From: Ascidia mentula
Lineage: Eukaryota > Chordata > Ascidiacea > Phlebobranchia > Ascidiidae
Assembly: GCA_947561715.1 (NCBI GenBank)
Contig: OX387201.1
Span: forward strand, 12,848,001 to 12,912,000
Length of the DNA: 64,000 nucleotides
Reading direction: 5' to 3'
Under the pieces are notes generated by a model. That model searched no databases and was not told the DNA's origin. It saw only the letters and a program-made list of their open reading frames with translations. Below, in pieces: positions 42,427 through 52,601 of the stretch (position 1 is the stretch's first letter; each line of letters starts with the position of its first letter). A program made the translations under genes and the position numbers.

Positions 42427-45258
42427 ATGGAAAGTAACAGTCAAAAATTAAGTGGTGGGCGTGGTTCTGCACTGTTCCAGTTACTGCAGAACAAATCTTT
42501 ACAGAAAGTTTCTCAAAAATCAGTGGGCGAGGAAATTACGTCTCAACCCAAAGGACAGGAGGAAACAACACATTCCAAGGAAAAAATTGAAACATGTCAA
42601 CAAATCATGCTTGAATCAAAATATTTCCCAGCTGGAAGAGGTCAAGCATTGAGAAGACTTCTTCCTGCGGAAAATAGTTTTTCATTTGGAAGGGGTACAG
42701 CATTATCAGCTTTCAGTAGCACTTTCAGTGGAGGGGGGCGTGGTGCAGCTTTATCTTTATATGCCAAGTCAACACAGCCTGGTGGCTCATCTGGCATGAT
42801 GCAAACAACTCCTGGATCAGATATGCGCAACAATACTAAAACTGTACAGAAATCTAGTTTGACTAAATTACAAGTTGAATCTGACATGGACGTTGTCAAA
42901 ATGGAAAATAATTTGAAAGAGCTCGAAATTGACAAGCAGGAATTGGTTGAATATCATGGAACTAGTGGAAGAGAAGTTCCTTTGTTTGTGAACTGTGTAC
43001 AAGTAAAATGCCAAAATGATGCAGTTTACCAATACCATGTGTCATTTAATCCTCAAATTGATAGCCGGAATATGAGGTTTATTCTTCTCAATCAACACAG
43101 GGATGTTATTGGGAAAACTAAAGCATTTGATGGAAGCATTCTTTACCTTCCAAAGTTTTTAGGAGTCAGCACCACTCTCCAATCCAAAAGGCTGACTGAC
43201 CAAACAGATGTAAAGATAAAAATTATGATGAGTCAAAAGTTACATCCAGCTTCATCAAAACTAATACCTTTCTACAATATTGTGCTGCGAAGGGCAATGC
43301 ATTTACTTCAAATGTGTCCAGTTGGACGAAACTATTATGATCCACGGAATCCAAGAATAATAGAAAGGTATCAACTGATGCTGTGGCCAGGGTATGTCAC
43401 TGCCATAAAAACCTTTGAAGGTGGGATGCTTCTTAATATTGATGTGTCTCACAAAGTTTTGCGGAAAGAAACAGCTAGACATGTAATGGAAAGCGTATAT
43501 AAACAAACACCAGGAATGTTCAAAGAGAATTGCATCAAAGAGCTTGTTGGTTCTGTGGTATTGACTCGGTACAACAACAAAAACTACAGGATAGATGACA
43601 TTGCTTGGAACATTACTCCAACTAGCTCCTTCACCAATTCCAAGGGGCAAAGTATTACTTTCCAAGACTACTACCGTTGCCAGTACAAAATAGAAATTCA
43701 GGACTTGCTGCAACCTATGTTAGTTCATCGACCAAGAAGACCAACTCAAAGAGCTCAACGAGAAAAGGCTGGAGAAGACCAAATGATATGCCTTGTTCCA
43801 GAGCTTTGTTACCTCACTGGCCTGTCTGATAAATTAAGGTCTGATTTTAGAGCGATGAAAGAAATCAAAGAAATTACATGTCAACCACCAGATCGCAGAG
43901 TGCAGTACATTGAAGAATTTTTAAAGAGAGTCAATAGTAACCAAGAAGCAAAAGAGGAGCTGCTGAGGTGGGGACTTAAAATAAGTTCTCATGTTTCCAA
44001 CACAACTGCAAGGCAGTTTGGACCAGAGAGTGTAATGGTGGGTGAGCAGCAAGTGTTTAAGTGTGGACCAGATGCAGATTTCACCAGAGAAGTGACTCGT
44101 ACAAATGTAATCAAACCAGTTTCAATACACCGGTGGCTGCTGATCTTTACTCGCCGAGATGCAACCAAAGCAGAGCAGTTTTTTCGGAAAATGGTTGATG
44201 TCGGCAGAAAAATTGGCATGGACATAAACAAGCCTCATTTTATAGAACTAAGGGATGATAGAAGTACATCATACAAAGATGCTATATCATCATCTATAGT
44301 TCCCACAGTCCAGCTGGTTGTATGCATATTTCCGACATCACGTGATGACAGATATAGTGCAGTCAAAAAACTTTGCTGTGTTGACATGCCAGTTCCATCC
44401 CAAGTAATCTTGTCACGAACACTTCCAGAAGATGCCAAGTTAGGCAAATTTAGGTCAATCACAATGAAGATAGCATTACAAATTAATTGCAAGTTGGGTG
44501 GAGAATTGTGGGCTGTTGATATTCCACTAAAAGGTCTAATGATTTGTGGAGTGGATGTTTACCATGATTCTGCAGGCAAAGGAAATTCAGTTGCTGCATT
44601 TGTTGCCAGCACTAACAAGCTGCTGACCCGTTGGTATTCCCGTGCCATCATGCAGCAACCTCACCAAGAAGTAATCAGCAGTTTGAAGCCTTGTTTCACA
44701 GAAGCTATCAAGAAATTCTATGAAGTTAATCATACTCTTCCAGCAAGAATTGTGATATTCCGAGACGGTGTTGGTGATGGTCAGCTTAAAGAAGTGTCTG
44801 AACATGAAGTATCTCAACTCAGTTCTTGCTTTAAAATGTTTGACAGCATTGCTGGTGGGGCATACGAGCCAAAGTTAAGTATGGTGATTGTGTGCAAGCG
44901 TATCAATGTAAAACTCTTTGTCAAGCAAAATGACAGTCTTATAAATCCTCCTCCTGGATCTGTATTGGATCATCTTGCTACTAGACCCAATTGGCCAGAT
45001 TTCTTTCTGGTGTCGCAGCATGTCCGTCATGGAACTGTGTCACCTACGCACTACATTGTAGTTAGCGGCCAAGAACATTTGAAAGCTGATCACATGCAAA
45101 GACTGGCCTATAAACTAACTCACATGTACTATAATTGGCCAGGAACTGTGCGTGTACCAGCTCCATGTCAGTATGCTCACAAGCTTGCTTACCTGGTAGG
45201 ACAAAGTATTCGACAAGAACCATCTATTCAACTTAGTGACCGTCTGTTTTACTTGTGA
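42427..45258 (+). CDS. PIWIL: PIWI-clade Argonaute, single exon
   Basis: Uninterrupted 943-residue PIWI protein, the RNase H-like effector of germline piRNA silencing. The N-terminus has four Arg-Gly motifs (GGRGSALF, AGRGQALRRLL, FGRGTALSAF, GGRGAALSLY), potential dimethyl-arginine and Tudor-binding sites. The PAZ region includes LVGSVVLTRYNNKNYRIDDI and FQDYYRCQYKIEIQDL. The PIWI domain carries the catalytic residues Asp710 (CGVDVYHDS), Asp780 (FRDGVGDGQL) and His875 (SPTHY), so slicer activity looks intact. The C-terminus LSDRLFYL is the invariant PIWI end. Length equals vertebrate PIWIL proteins. All neighbouring host genes are cut by many introns, whereas this coding region has none, which suggests origin as a retrocopy. 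An upstream acceptor at about 42398 may remove a 5' UTR intron or take a spliced leader. AATAAA lies at 45448-45453. Confidence 0.97.
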   Translation: MESNSQKLSGGRGSALFQLLQNKSLQKVSQKSVGEEITSQPKGQEETTHSKEKIETCQQIMLESKYFPAGRGQALRRLLPAENSFSFGRGTALSAFSSTFSGGGRGAALSLYAKSTQPGGSSGMMQTTPGSDMRNNTKTVQKSSLTKLQVESDMDVVKMENNLKELEIDKQELVEYHGTSGREVPLFVNCVQVKCQNDAVYQYHVSFNPQIDSRNMRFILLNQHRDVIGKTKAFDGSILYLPKFLGVSTTLQSKRLTDQTDVKIKIMMSQKLHPASSKLIPFYNIVLRRAMHLLQMCPVGRNYYDPRNPRIIERYQLMLWPGYVTAIKTFEGGMLLNIDVSHKVLRKETARHVMESVYKQTPGMFKENCIKELVGSVVLTRYNNKNYRIDDIAWNITPTSSFTNSKGQSITFQDYYRCQYKIEIQDLLQPMLVHRPRRPTQRAQREKAGEDQMICLVPELCYLTGLSDKLRSDFRAMKEIKEITCQPPDRRVQYIEEFLKRVNSNQEAKEELLRWGLKISSHVSNTTARQFGPESVMVGEQQVFKCGPDADFTREVTRTNVIKPVSIHRWLLIFTRRDATKAEQFFRKMVDVGRKIGMDINKPHFIELRDDRSTSYKDAISSSIVPTVQLVVCIFPTSRDDRYSAVKKLCCVDMPVPSQVILSRTLPEDAKLGKFRSITMKIALQINCKLGGELWAVDIPLKGLMICGVDVYHDSAGKGNSVAAFVASTNKLLTRWYSRAIMQQPHQEVISSLKPCFTEAIKKFYEVNHTLPARIVIFRDGVGDGQLKEVSEHEVSQLSSCFKMFDSIAGGAYEPKLSMVIVCKRINVKLFVKQNDSLINPPPGSVLDHLATRPNWPDFFLVSQHVRHGTVSPTHYIVVSGQEHLKADHMQRLAYKLTHMYYNWPGTVRVPAPCQYAHKLAYLVGQSIRQEPSIQLSDRLFYL

Positions 45259-45447
45259 GTTGTATTTTTCTGGTGTAAAAAATGACCAATTGTTTACTAG
45301 GCCAAGGAGATACTTTTTGATCATGAAGTTCAACATTTTAAAGATGCCTTCGGTTTCTCCCCCATTCAGTATGATGTTCCATTATTTAGTTTTATTTTTC
45401 TTGACACTTTGTTTGTCATTCATTCATTTCTTTCATTCAATTCTTTC

Positions 45448-45453
45448 AATAAA
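45448..45453 (+). terminator. Poly(A) signal of PIWI
   Basis: AATAAA lies 190 bases after the PIWI stop. No poly(A) tract or flanking direct repeat was noticed. Confidence 0.55.
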
Positions 45454-45481
45454 AATGTTCAGCACACCAGTGCATCCAGTG

Positions 45482-45769
45482 TCACGCAAAACCACAACAG
45501 GGTGCTTTCCCACAAAACCCGTTTGTGATTGGCAAAGACGCTGCTTTCGCCTCCATAGCCAAAGACCCTAAAAAATTCGTTGGTCGCGACGTACAGTTCT
45601 TAGCAAAGTGACCTGTCTTGTCAAATATGAAACGCCGCCTAGGCGTTCTGCTATCAACTTGCTTACGCGGACAGTCTTTTACCTTGTGACCTTGGCGTTT
45701 GCAGTGCGTGCAGAAATCACGCATTTCCCGATCGCCCTCTCGCATGATTTTTTTGCCATCATTTGACAT
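45482..45769 (-). mobile_element. Gag-type CCHC zinc-knuckle fragment, fossil
   Basis: A minus-strand frame of 95 codons contains a CCHC zinc knuckle (CTHCKRQGHKVKDC) and an adjoining knuckle-like segment (KTGHFAKNC), the arrangement of nucleocapsid regions of LTR-type retroelements. No protease, reverse transcriptase, integrase or terminal repeats were found next to it. It is a broken fragment of a retroelement gag, probably old. A host CCHC protein exon is a less likely alternative. Confidence 0.55.
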
Positions 45770-46155
45770 GTAATTTACACATCACAATTGCACTATGACG
45801 TAACTTGATGTGTAACCACGTAATTTGTGACATCACCCCCTATCCAAGAGAAAACATCGTTTTTTCAAAAACACGCCAATTACATTAACCCGACTACGTC
45901 GCCCAAGAAAAACAGTCTAGGGTCAGACGCGACAGACATCTTTTGCGGGAAATAGCATTCAAGCTTTCTGGAATCGGGGGGTGGCTACTTAATTTCCTTT
46001 GAATCCTTACACACAAACAGGATTTTATAACGCTTTGGGTTGCTCTGCACCTTTTTGGGCAGCAAGGACGTCATGGATTAAATAAATTACTGATGCTGCC
46101 AGGCATGTTTTCTTCCTGCAATACGGCTCTTCTGGTAATAATTTTATTATCAACG

Positions 46156-46183
46156 TTTCGGCCACCATGGCAGCCTTCATCAG
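46156..46183 (-). ncRNA. Hammerhead-ribozyme-like core in a repeat
   Basis: The minus strand reads CTGATGA (46183-46177), one extra A, then a hairpin with seven pairs including two G-U pairs (GGCTGCC-AT-GGTGGCC), then GAAAC. This is the order of the hammerhead core: CUGANGA, stem II, GAAA. The extra base before stem II departs from the canonical core, and matching stem I and III strands with a cleavage triplet were not found. It is therefore at best a partial or degenerate ribozyme, of the kind known in Penelope-like and other retroelements. Confidence 0.35.
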
Positions 46184-47035
46184 GATGTAAAAAATGTCAT
46201 GGATTAAAACTTTGGAGTTTTTTTTTACCTAAATTCGACCATTTCATCCAGCTTCTGTCTTTTCTCTTCTATGACCTGACGATTTTGTCTAAAACTAAAA
46301 AATTGTTGTCTTTTCGCCATTTTTTGCTATGATGTTCAAAGTATTCTCCAACGACGCGACATAAAAATTTCAAAAATATGGCCGTATTGGTGACGTTAGC
46401 CAAAATCATTGGCCCATTCAAGAATATACGAAACCAACAATTGCTGTATTTTGATTAACTCCTATCGGTTATATAATCACACATACAAATTGAAAAATTG
46501 ATAATTATGAGTAATATGTAAATGTTTTGTGTGTTTTTATGGGTTCGGCGAGTTAAAAAGGTTAAGAACCACCGAGGAACCATCAGTGACTGAAACGGAG
46601 CACTGTTGTGTATAAAATATGCCACTTAATCAGACCGTTGTACTTCACACCGAAATTTACACAAGGGCTTGATCAATGATTTGATTGAAAGCTTAAAAAT
46701 CATTGATTTGATACATGCCTCGAACTTGACTGTTATATGGTAGCGATTGTGACGTAATAAACATACCGTTCTGAATACGCGTAATTTTGTTTTGTAACAT
46801 CCCACTCCATTGATATTACCTAATTGGCTGACCGAAATTACAGCAGTTTGTTAAATCAGTCGGAATTGTGGTAATATTGTCGACTCCAACTAACACGCGA
46901 AACTTTACCGACTTCGAATCCACAAGCCCAAGGCAAAACTTAATCTATATGATGGAAACACACCTATTGGCACATAACACATGCTTTTTGCGGTTCTGTT
47001 AGCATCTTTTATCTTCATGTTATAATAAAGTTATA

Positions 47036-47110
47036 TCCAACAGAAAGGGAAAATTACTTACCTAAAGTGACTTTATAGTGGGTGCTATGGACTTACCCCT
47101 TTCTGTTGGA
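47036..47110. repeat. Small element with 14-bp perfect inverted ends
   Basis: TCCAACAGAAAGGG at 47036-47049 and its exact inverse CCCTTTCTGTTGGA at 47097-47110 bound 75 bases. It has no coding capacity. It could be a tiny MITE or a cruciform-forming palindrome. Confidence 0.5.
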
Positions 47111-47127
47111 AGATACTATATTACACC

Positions 47128-47285
47128 GTGGCCGGTGATTGGCAGCATTGGTCAAGCGCCCGACCCATATACCAAGAAGAGAACCTGATCGGGATTCGAG
47201 CCCAGGACATACTGGTTCGAGCCCAGGACATCCTGGTTCGAGCCCAGGATATCATCCTGGGTTCAAATCCCGGTGTCGTCAAAAA
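47128..47285 (+). mobile_element. tRNA-derived SINE, copy 1, with internal triplication
   Basis: A tRNA-like head starts at about 47128 (GTGGCCGGTGATTGGCAGCA), with an A-box-like segment and a B box GGTTCAAATCC at 47260-47270. Between the boxes a 21-base unit (TTCGAGCCCAGGACATACTGG) occurs three times from 47195. This spacing is too long for a functional tRNA. A second, unexpanded copy lies at 47581. Confidence 0.55.
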
Positions 47286-47580
47286 AAAACTATGTTACAC
47301 CGGACCACTTGGGGTGCATCTAAAATGCCATTGCAAGCATCGTGGGCATCGTGGGCATCGAGCCTGGGCATTGCCGCATTGTCTTGTTTAACAAGTTTAA
47401 TCATAGTTTAATACTCCACTTGTTTTAAACTGTTTCTGTCGGAACTTATCACGTGATTATGTATTCAATGGCGATTATGCATGTAATTGTAATGTCTACG
47501 ATGCCTAATCTCAATGCCTACGGTGGGTAGACTCAATGCCTACGATGCTTACAATGGGTTGTTAGAGTGACCAGGTCACT

Positions 47581-47697
47581 TGGGCGGGTGATTTGCAGCA
47601 TTGGTCAAGCGCCCGATCCATAACCATAAAGAAAACGTGACCGAGATTCGTCGCCAGGACATCCAGGGTTCAAATCACGGTGTGGTAAAAGAAATTA
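47581..47697 (+). mobile_element. tRNA-derived SINE, copy 2
   Basis: It shares with copy 1 the head GGGTGATTTGCAGCATTGGT, CAAGCGCCCGA, the AAGA-AACNTGA-C-GATTCG middle and the B box GGTTCAAATCA at 47668-47678. It carries one rather than three middle units. No intact tRNA cloverleaf is expected. Confidence 0.55.
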
Positions 47698-48226
47698 CAA
47701 AGGGTCATAGTTTTCGCCAGACTAAATAATTACGCTAAAACTAATTCAAATATATAATCAAAAACAACAAGTGGTTGCGCTGGTCACACCTAACCAATAA
47801 AATCCACACAGATTTATATGGGAATTAAGGTTGGTGAAAACTTTGTGACCCGGTCCAGCAGTATTTTCCCTTTCTTTTAGATTGCAGCAAAGCGCAGTCA
47901 TGCGGAAAATGTACAACAGTGTTTGTTTTCCACAATGGTTATTTTGTTTCCTCTGCCCCAGGTTATTGAATTCGTCATGTAATCAAATTTAATGATCACG
48001 TTATTTACACTTGTGGGTATAGGTATTTGATTAAAGGTTTACTTCACTTTATGAATTTTTGCATACTTCAATCAATATATTTAAGATCGTTGCTATATTC
48101 ATGTAAACTGTATATAGGTTAGGTTGTAGGCTACATTAATACGATGTAGACCGTTGGTGATGTAGAGCTAGATAATCTTTTTTTTACCCAGAAATAAACA
48201 CTTTTAATTGTAGATTGTTTGTTGTT

Positions 48227-50137
48227 ATGACCAACAGCGCAATGAAGAAAAAGGTAAGCTATTTGTTTTGTATTTGAGTATATATCCCAGATTGGAAAAA
48301 AAGTTGTGTCTCCGCACAATTTAGCGAAAATTACCGATAATCCACGCAATATTAATTAGCTAATGCATTAACATACGGAAAAACGTTGCAATCGTCCGCA
48401 CAATGAATGATCTCTGAAAAAAATCCTCCGCGCAAAAAAACAAACTTTCCAATCTGGTATGTATCTATAACAATGAACATATAATACAAAACCAAAATTT
48501 GTGTGAGGTTATTTATATTTGTCACTAAGGTAATTTTTATACTTAGTTGTTATATTTATGTTAGCCACATGTAGAAATTAATGCATTTGCATGTACTAGC
48601 AATGATTTTGCTTCATTAAATTAATCTTCCACAAGGTGTTATTGATGGGAAAGTCTGGCTCTGGAAAAACCAGTATGAGATCGATTATTTTTGCAAATTA
48701 TATTGCAAGAGATACCAGACGCTTGGGGGCAACAAGTAAGCTTTCATTGAATGCTTTATATAAGCAGCAACATGTCAATAAACAAAGATGAAATTTTGTA
48801 CAGTTGATGTGGAGCACTCACATGTTCGATTTTTGGGTAACCTAGTATTAAACTTATGGGACTGCGGAGGGTAAAAAAAAGATATTGCAAATTCTTTCAT
48901 AAAACATGTTTTTGATTAATATCTCTCCTTTAAAGGCAAGAAGCTTTCATGGAAAATTACTTTGCAAGCCAGAGAGACAACATTTTCCGTAATGTTGAAG
49001 TTTTGATTTATGTATTCGATGTTGAAAGCAGGGAGCTTGAAAGGGACATGCATTATTATCAAACCTGTTTGGAGGCAATTCTTAAAACTTCCCCAGAAGC
49101 AAAAATATTTTGCCTAATTCACAAGATGGATCTGGTTCAAGAAGATCAACGAGATTTGGTGAAAATTTAAAAAACATAATGCATTAAAATACCAAAAATA
49201 AATGTACAAGTTTGTGTTAGGTTTTTCGTGAGAGAGAAGATGACCTTGTCCGTTTGTCAAAACCATTGGAGTGCTCCTGCTTCAAGACTTCAATTTGGGA
49301 TGAAACACTATACAAGGTATATATGTAAACTCCTCAGTCTATAGTAAACTGCCAGAATTTAAAAAACAAGTAAATTTTACTATAGGCATGGTCAAGCATT
49401 ATGTATCAACTTATTCCAAATGTTCGGGAGCTTGAACTAAATCTTGCTAGATTTGCTGAAATTATCAATGCAGATGAGGTAAATCAGAGTTGCTAAAAGT
49501 AATTTGACAGTTTTTTTTTCATGTCCGCTATTTTGCAGGTATTACTTTTTGAAAAGGCAACTTTTCTCGTAATATCCCACAATGAGAGGAGGGAACACAA
49601 GGACATTCACAGATTTGAAAAAATTAGTAACATTATTAAACAGTTTAAATTAAGTTGCAGGTAAGTTACACAATTTTCATTTACCGCTTTGCAAAAAAAT
49701 GCTGTTTGAATCTTTTCTTTGTGATGTTGAAAAAATACACCAGAAAACAAAAGCACTCTAGTTGTTGTCAGTTTATTTAATTTCCTAACAAAACATGATT
49801 ATGCATGGAAAGCACTATTGTGTGGTATCACCGCTGTTAAACTAAAACAATAAAATGTTTTATAGCAAAGTTGCTGCGGCCTTTCAAAGCATGGAAGTGC
49901 GGAACAAACAATTTGCTGCGTTTATTGAAATGTTTACTTCAAACACTTATGTGATGGTTATCATGTCTGACACAACAATCCGTAAGTTACATTGTGTAGC
50001 AATTGTTTTTTTTAATCTGTTTGTATATTTTGTTAGCATCAGAACTGACTTTGATTAACATTCGGAATGCCCGAAAGCACTTTGAGAAGTTGGAGAGACT
50101 TGACAGAAATCGTTTGGATGCTAGACATTGGAAATAG
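48227..50137 (+). CDS. RRAGA: RRAGA, Ras-related GTP-binding protein A, nine exons
   Basis: RagA/B GTPase, which with RagC/D recruits mTORC1 to lysosomes in response to amino acids. Exons: 48227-48253, 48636-48735, 48804-48870, 48936-49158, 49221-49316, 49386-49478, 49539-49660, 49866-49981, 50037-50137, giving 314 residues (human 313). It opens MTNSAMKKK, nearly the human N-terminus. P-loop GKSGSGKTS, switch region [23 protein letters not shown] (G3) and HKMD (G4) are intact. The roadblock-type C-terminal domain contains [47 protein letters not shown] and [15 protein letters not shown]. Intron 1 carries a 171-bp MITE. The gene ends 239 bases from the convergent CWC15 stop codon. Confidence 0.97.
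48287..48457. mobile_element. 171-bp hAT-like MITE, copy 1, in RRAGA intron 1
   Basis: The ends are CCAGATTGGAAA and TTTCCAATCTGG, perfect inverted repeats. Flanking octamers TATATATC (48279-48286) and TATGTATC (48458-48465) match at 7 of 8, fitting an 8-bp hAT-style target duplication. The interior shares AATATTAATTAGCTAATGCA and long blocks with copy 2 in ABCF3. It does not code. Confidence 0.85.
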
Positions 50138-50375
50138 ACATTTACCATTGTTTCAGAACCTCATCCATACTACTGTTCAGCAAACAAATTTATTTTTAGT
50201 GTTCTTTATTCATTGCGCACAAACTGCATTTCTCTACAATTTTCAACCAAATTTGGGTCTGAAGGCACCGGACAATACACCAAAATCAGATTCGATCCAT
50301 CCCTATGAGCAGCTTTAACGATCTTGCCGAGACATCACTGGCAGTTAAATGCATACACTACCCAACAGTTATTGT
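50138..50375. other. Shared 3' spacer of RRAGA and CWC15
   Basis: The 238-base gap between two convergent genes. Minus-strand AATAAA hexamers (TTTATT at 50189-50194 and 50205-50210) would serve CWC15, placing its 3' UTR close to or overlapping that of RRAGA. Confidence 0.55.
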
Positions 50376-51359
50376 TCATTTTACATACTTCTCCATAAAC
50401 TTTTTGTGAAATTCTGATCTTAAGGTGTCATTCACAAAATGTTGTTTTAGTTTGTCTGATTCACCACGGGCACAGTTTTTGAATACAACATCATCATCCC
50501 ATCTGTTGGCACAATATAACCCATTTTATGATTGTTTGTTTATTGTAATACTGCAGTAATAATCATTAACTGTACCTTCGTTTCACTGCAAAGTTAGATT
50601 GGTTGGTTGAGCCTGATAACAGAGGATTCCCACTCAATATATTTTCAGTTCTTATCCTCTCTTGTTCTTCTTTTCGCTCTTGTTCCTGATATAAAAAAGA
50701 TAATCAGTTAATTGCTACAATTTATTAATAATAGCAACTAACTATTTTGGCAGTTTCCTCTGCTCTCTCTTTTTTGATCTTGTTTAACTCCGCAAGCAAT
50801 TCAGCAGTGTCATCTTCAGATTCGTCTGAATCATCACTATCCTGTAATATGCGTAAATTACATTTACAAAAAAGACCAACACTGGAATTCAAGCAAAATT
50901 GCCACTCAAAAATTAATTCATTCGGAATGTTGGTGGTTTTCACTGCCAATGCATATTTAATTGCATGCCTTTTCGCAAAAGTTTTATGCTTGTATATACG
51001 ATTTTCAATCAGGGTTTGTGTGAACTTACGCTGTCAACAGGGTCATCTGCATCTAAATTTGCAGCGGATACTTGATCTAATCTTTGTCTCTTTTGGCTGT
51101 CACGAGACTGCCTGAAATCAACTGAGCGCTTGTCACCACGGAATGATCTCTCCCGGTCATCAAGCTCAATGCGGAGGTCGCGAGTCTCGCGACTTCTAAT
51201 ATCATCAGGGGCATTTTGGCCACTCTGTCTGTACTTAAGTTTTGTATGGCTTGGTAAATCCCTGCTGGAATATTGTTTGGACAGTTTTCCCAAGTCACTT
51301 TCACCCCTGGCAGTGCCACCTTTAGCAGTTGAATACGTGGCTCTGTGAGCAGTTGACAT
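50376..51359 (-). CDS. CWC15: CWC15 spliceosome-associated protein
   Basis: Small nuclear protein of the PRP19/CDC5L (NineTeen) complex in the activated spliceosome. Exon 1 (51359 to about 51032) gives [38 protein letters not shown] and [15 protein letters not shown]. Further exons (about 50840-50745) give [20 protein letters not shown], and about 50686-50580 give [16 protein letters not shown]. The last (about 50500-50376) gives [13 protein letters not shown] and [20 protein letters not shown] before TGA. Order and end match the human protein closely. Tail-to-tail with RRAGA. Confidence 0.95.
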
Positions 51360-52601
51360 TCTTGTCTTATATCACAATTTAAAAAGGAAAAAAACTGAAA
51401 TAAAATATTAAATCTTTCAAACTACTAATCAAAAGCTTTTGTGGTCACAAACATCAACATGGACATGGGCTTTCTAATTTGCAGTATCGTACGACCGCGG
51501 CAAAACGATAAACCATAAAGAAAATTTAAAAATCACACAACGCTTTCACAAAAATAGCGTATATCACTTGGACGTCTCCTGGCACTGGCAGCTAGAGTAT
51601 TTTATGCTTGCAGAACATTTTTTTTCGTAAAAACCGTTCTACAACATTGAGCAGCATTTCACAGGAGGGTTCAAATTTACCCATACATTCAATTTTTATT
51701 CGGGTTTATACCATAGCAAGGCATAATGCATTAAATGAAATTCATAGGAAGATATTTCAAATAAACTACTCCGTGCAAGTCCCAGGTTTTCCACCAGAAT
51801 GACTTCAAAGGGCAGTGAGTGACGTCACTTTTGTTCAAGTACCTAACTACTTTCCGCTTCATAGACTTGGCGTGAAAGTTACAAAAATCGGTAGATATCC
51901 AACGTATACCAACAGAATGACATCAAACTGTCTGATGTGTCCGTGCCACTCAATCGGGGGTCCACGACAACCTCCAAATACTCACTTTTGCACTTTTTGC
52001 TTGGCAAAAAGAAGTCATTTTGGTTTAAACACCTCCCTTCTTGGCCTGTCAGGTGCATATAGGGCTGTAGGCATATATTACTATGTGCGGATGCCCCCTC
52101 ACCAGAAAGTTGTGTGTTGAGTGAGTTTTGAATCGTACTGTTTCCTGTTTATCACACATGACTTTACATGTACACTTTACTTCTGTTCAAAGGTACCCCG
52201 AAAACTCTAATTTCAGATGAACCACGTGCGCTATGGTGTCAGTCTCCTATCCCCCTTTAATGAAGGGCTGCGCAACTTTGTTAACTCACATTTATAATTA
52301 GCAACTATTTTGGCAAAAGTAATTGAGCGAGCGTAAAATTTAAAAAACTGGGCAAATTTTAAAGCCCTTTTCGAAAGTAAATGATACTATTGCCGCGCTT
52401 GGCTGCTCTCAGCTGTGTTGACACGCATGTTTGACTGATTTTGATCTGAAACGAATTTCACAATCATCATGCAATGAGTGTTTATCTTAGAAAATATGTT
52501 GAAATATCAATTTGCAATTGAAAGTAATATTTTTTGTCATGCATAGAAAACATTTAAAAATGAAAATATCAAGTTGGTAAATTAGTTGAAATATATGTAC
52601 A
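51360..52601. other. Divergent intergenic region between CWC15 and ABCF3
   Basis: This about 1.2-kb gap probably carries promoters for both genes. No exon, repeat or RNA gene was recognised; short open frames here do not resemble known proteins. Confidence 0.5.

Larger units (their letters stand above)
45770..48226. other. Intergenic repeat island between PIWI and RRAGA
   Basis: No host gene recognised. It holds a hammerhead-like core on the minus strand (46156-46183), a small palindrome (47036-47110), two tRNA-like SINE copies (47128-47285 and 47581-47697) and short direct repeats of GCATCGTGG and CAATGCCTACG between them. The last about 500 bases before RRAGA show nothing else. Confidence 0.5.

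Noticed and set aside
43303-43713. 136-codon minus-strand open frame inside PIWI
   Set aside because: It is a shadow of the PIWI coding strand with no family resemblance.
47128-47285. Functional tRNA gene
   Set aside because: The A and B boxes are too far apart, the middle is a 21-base tandem array, and no cloverleaf with an acceptor stem is evident. A SINE fits better.
51009-51359. Alternative minus frame at 51077-51319 overlapping CWC15 exon 1
   Set aside because: The other frame matches CWC15 closely over its entire length.
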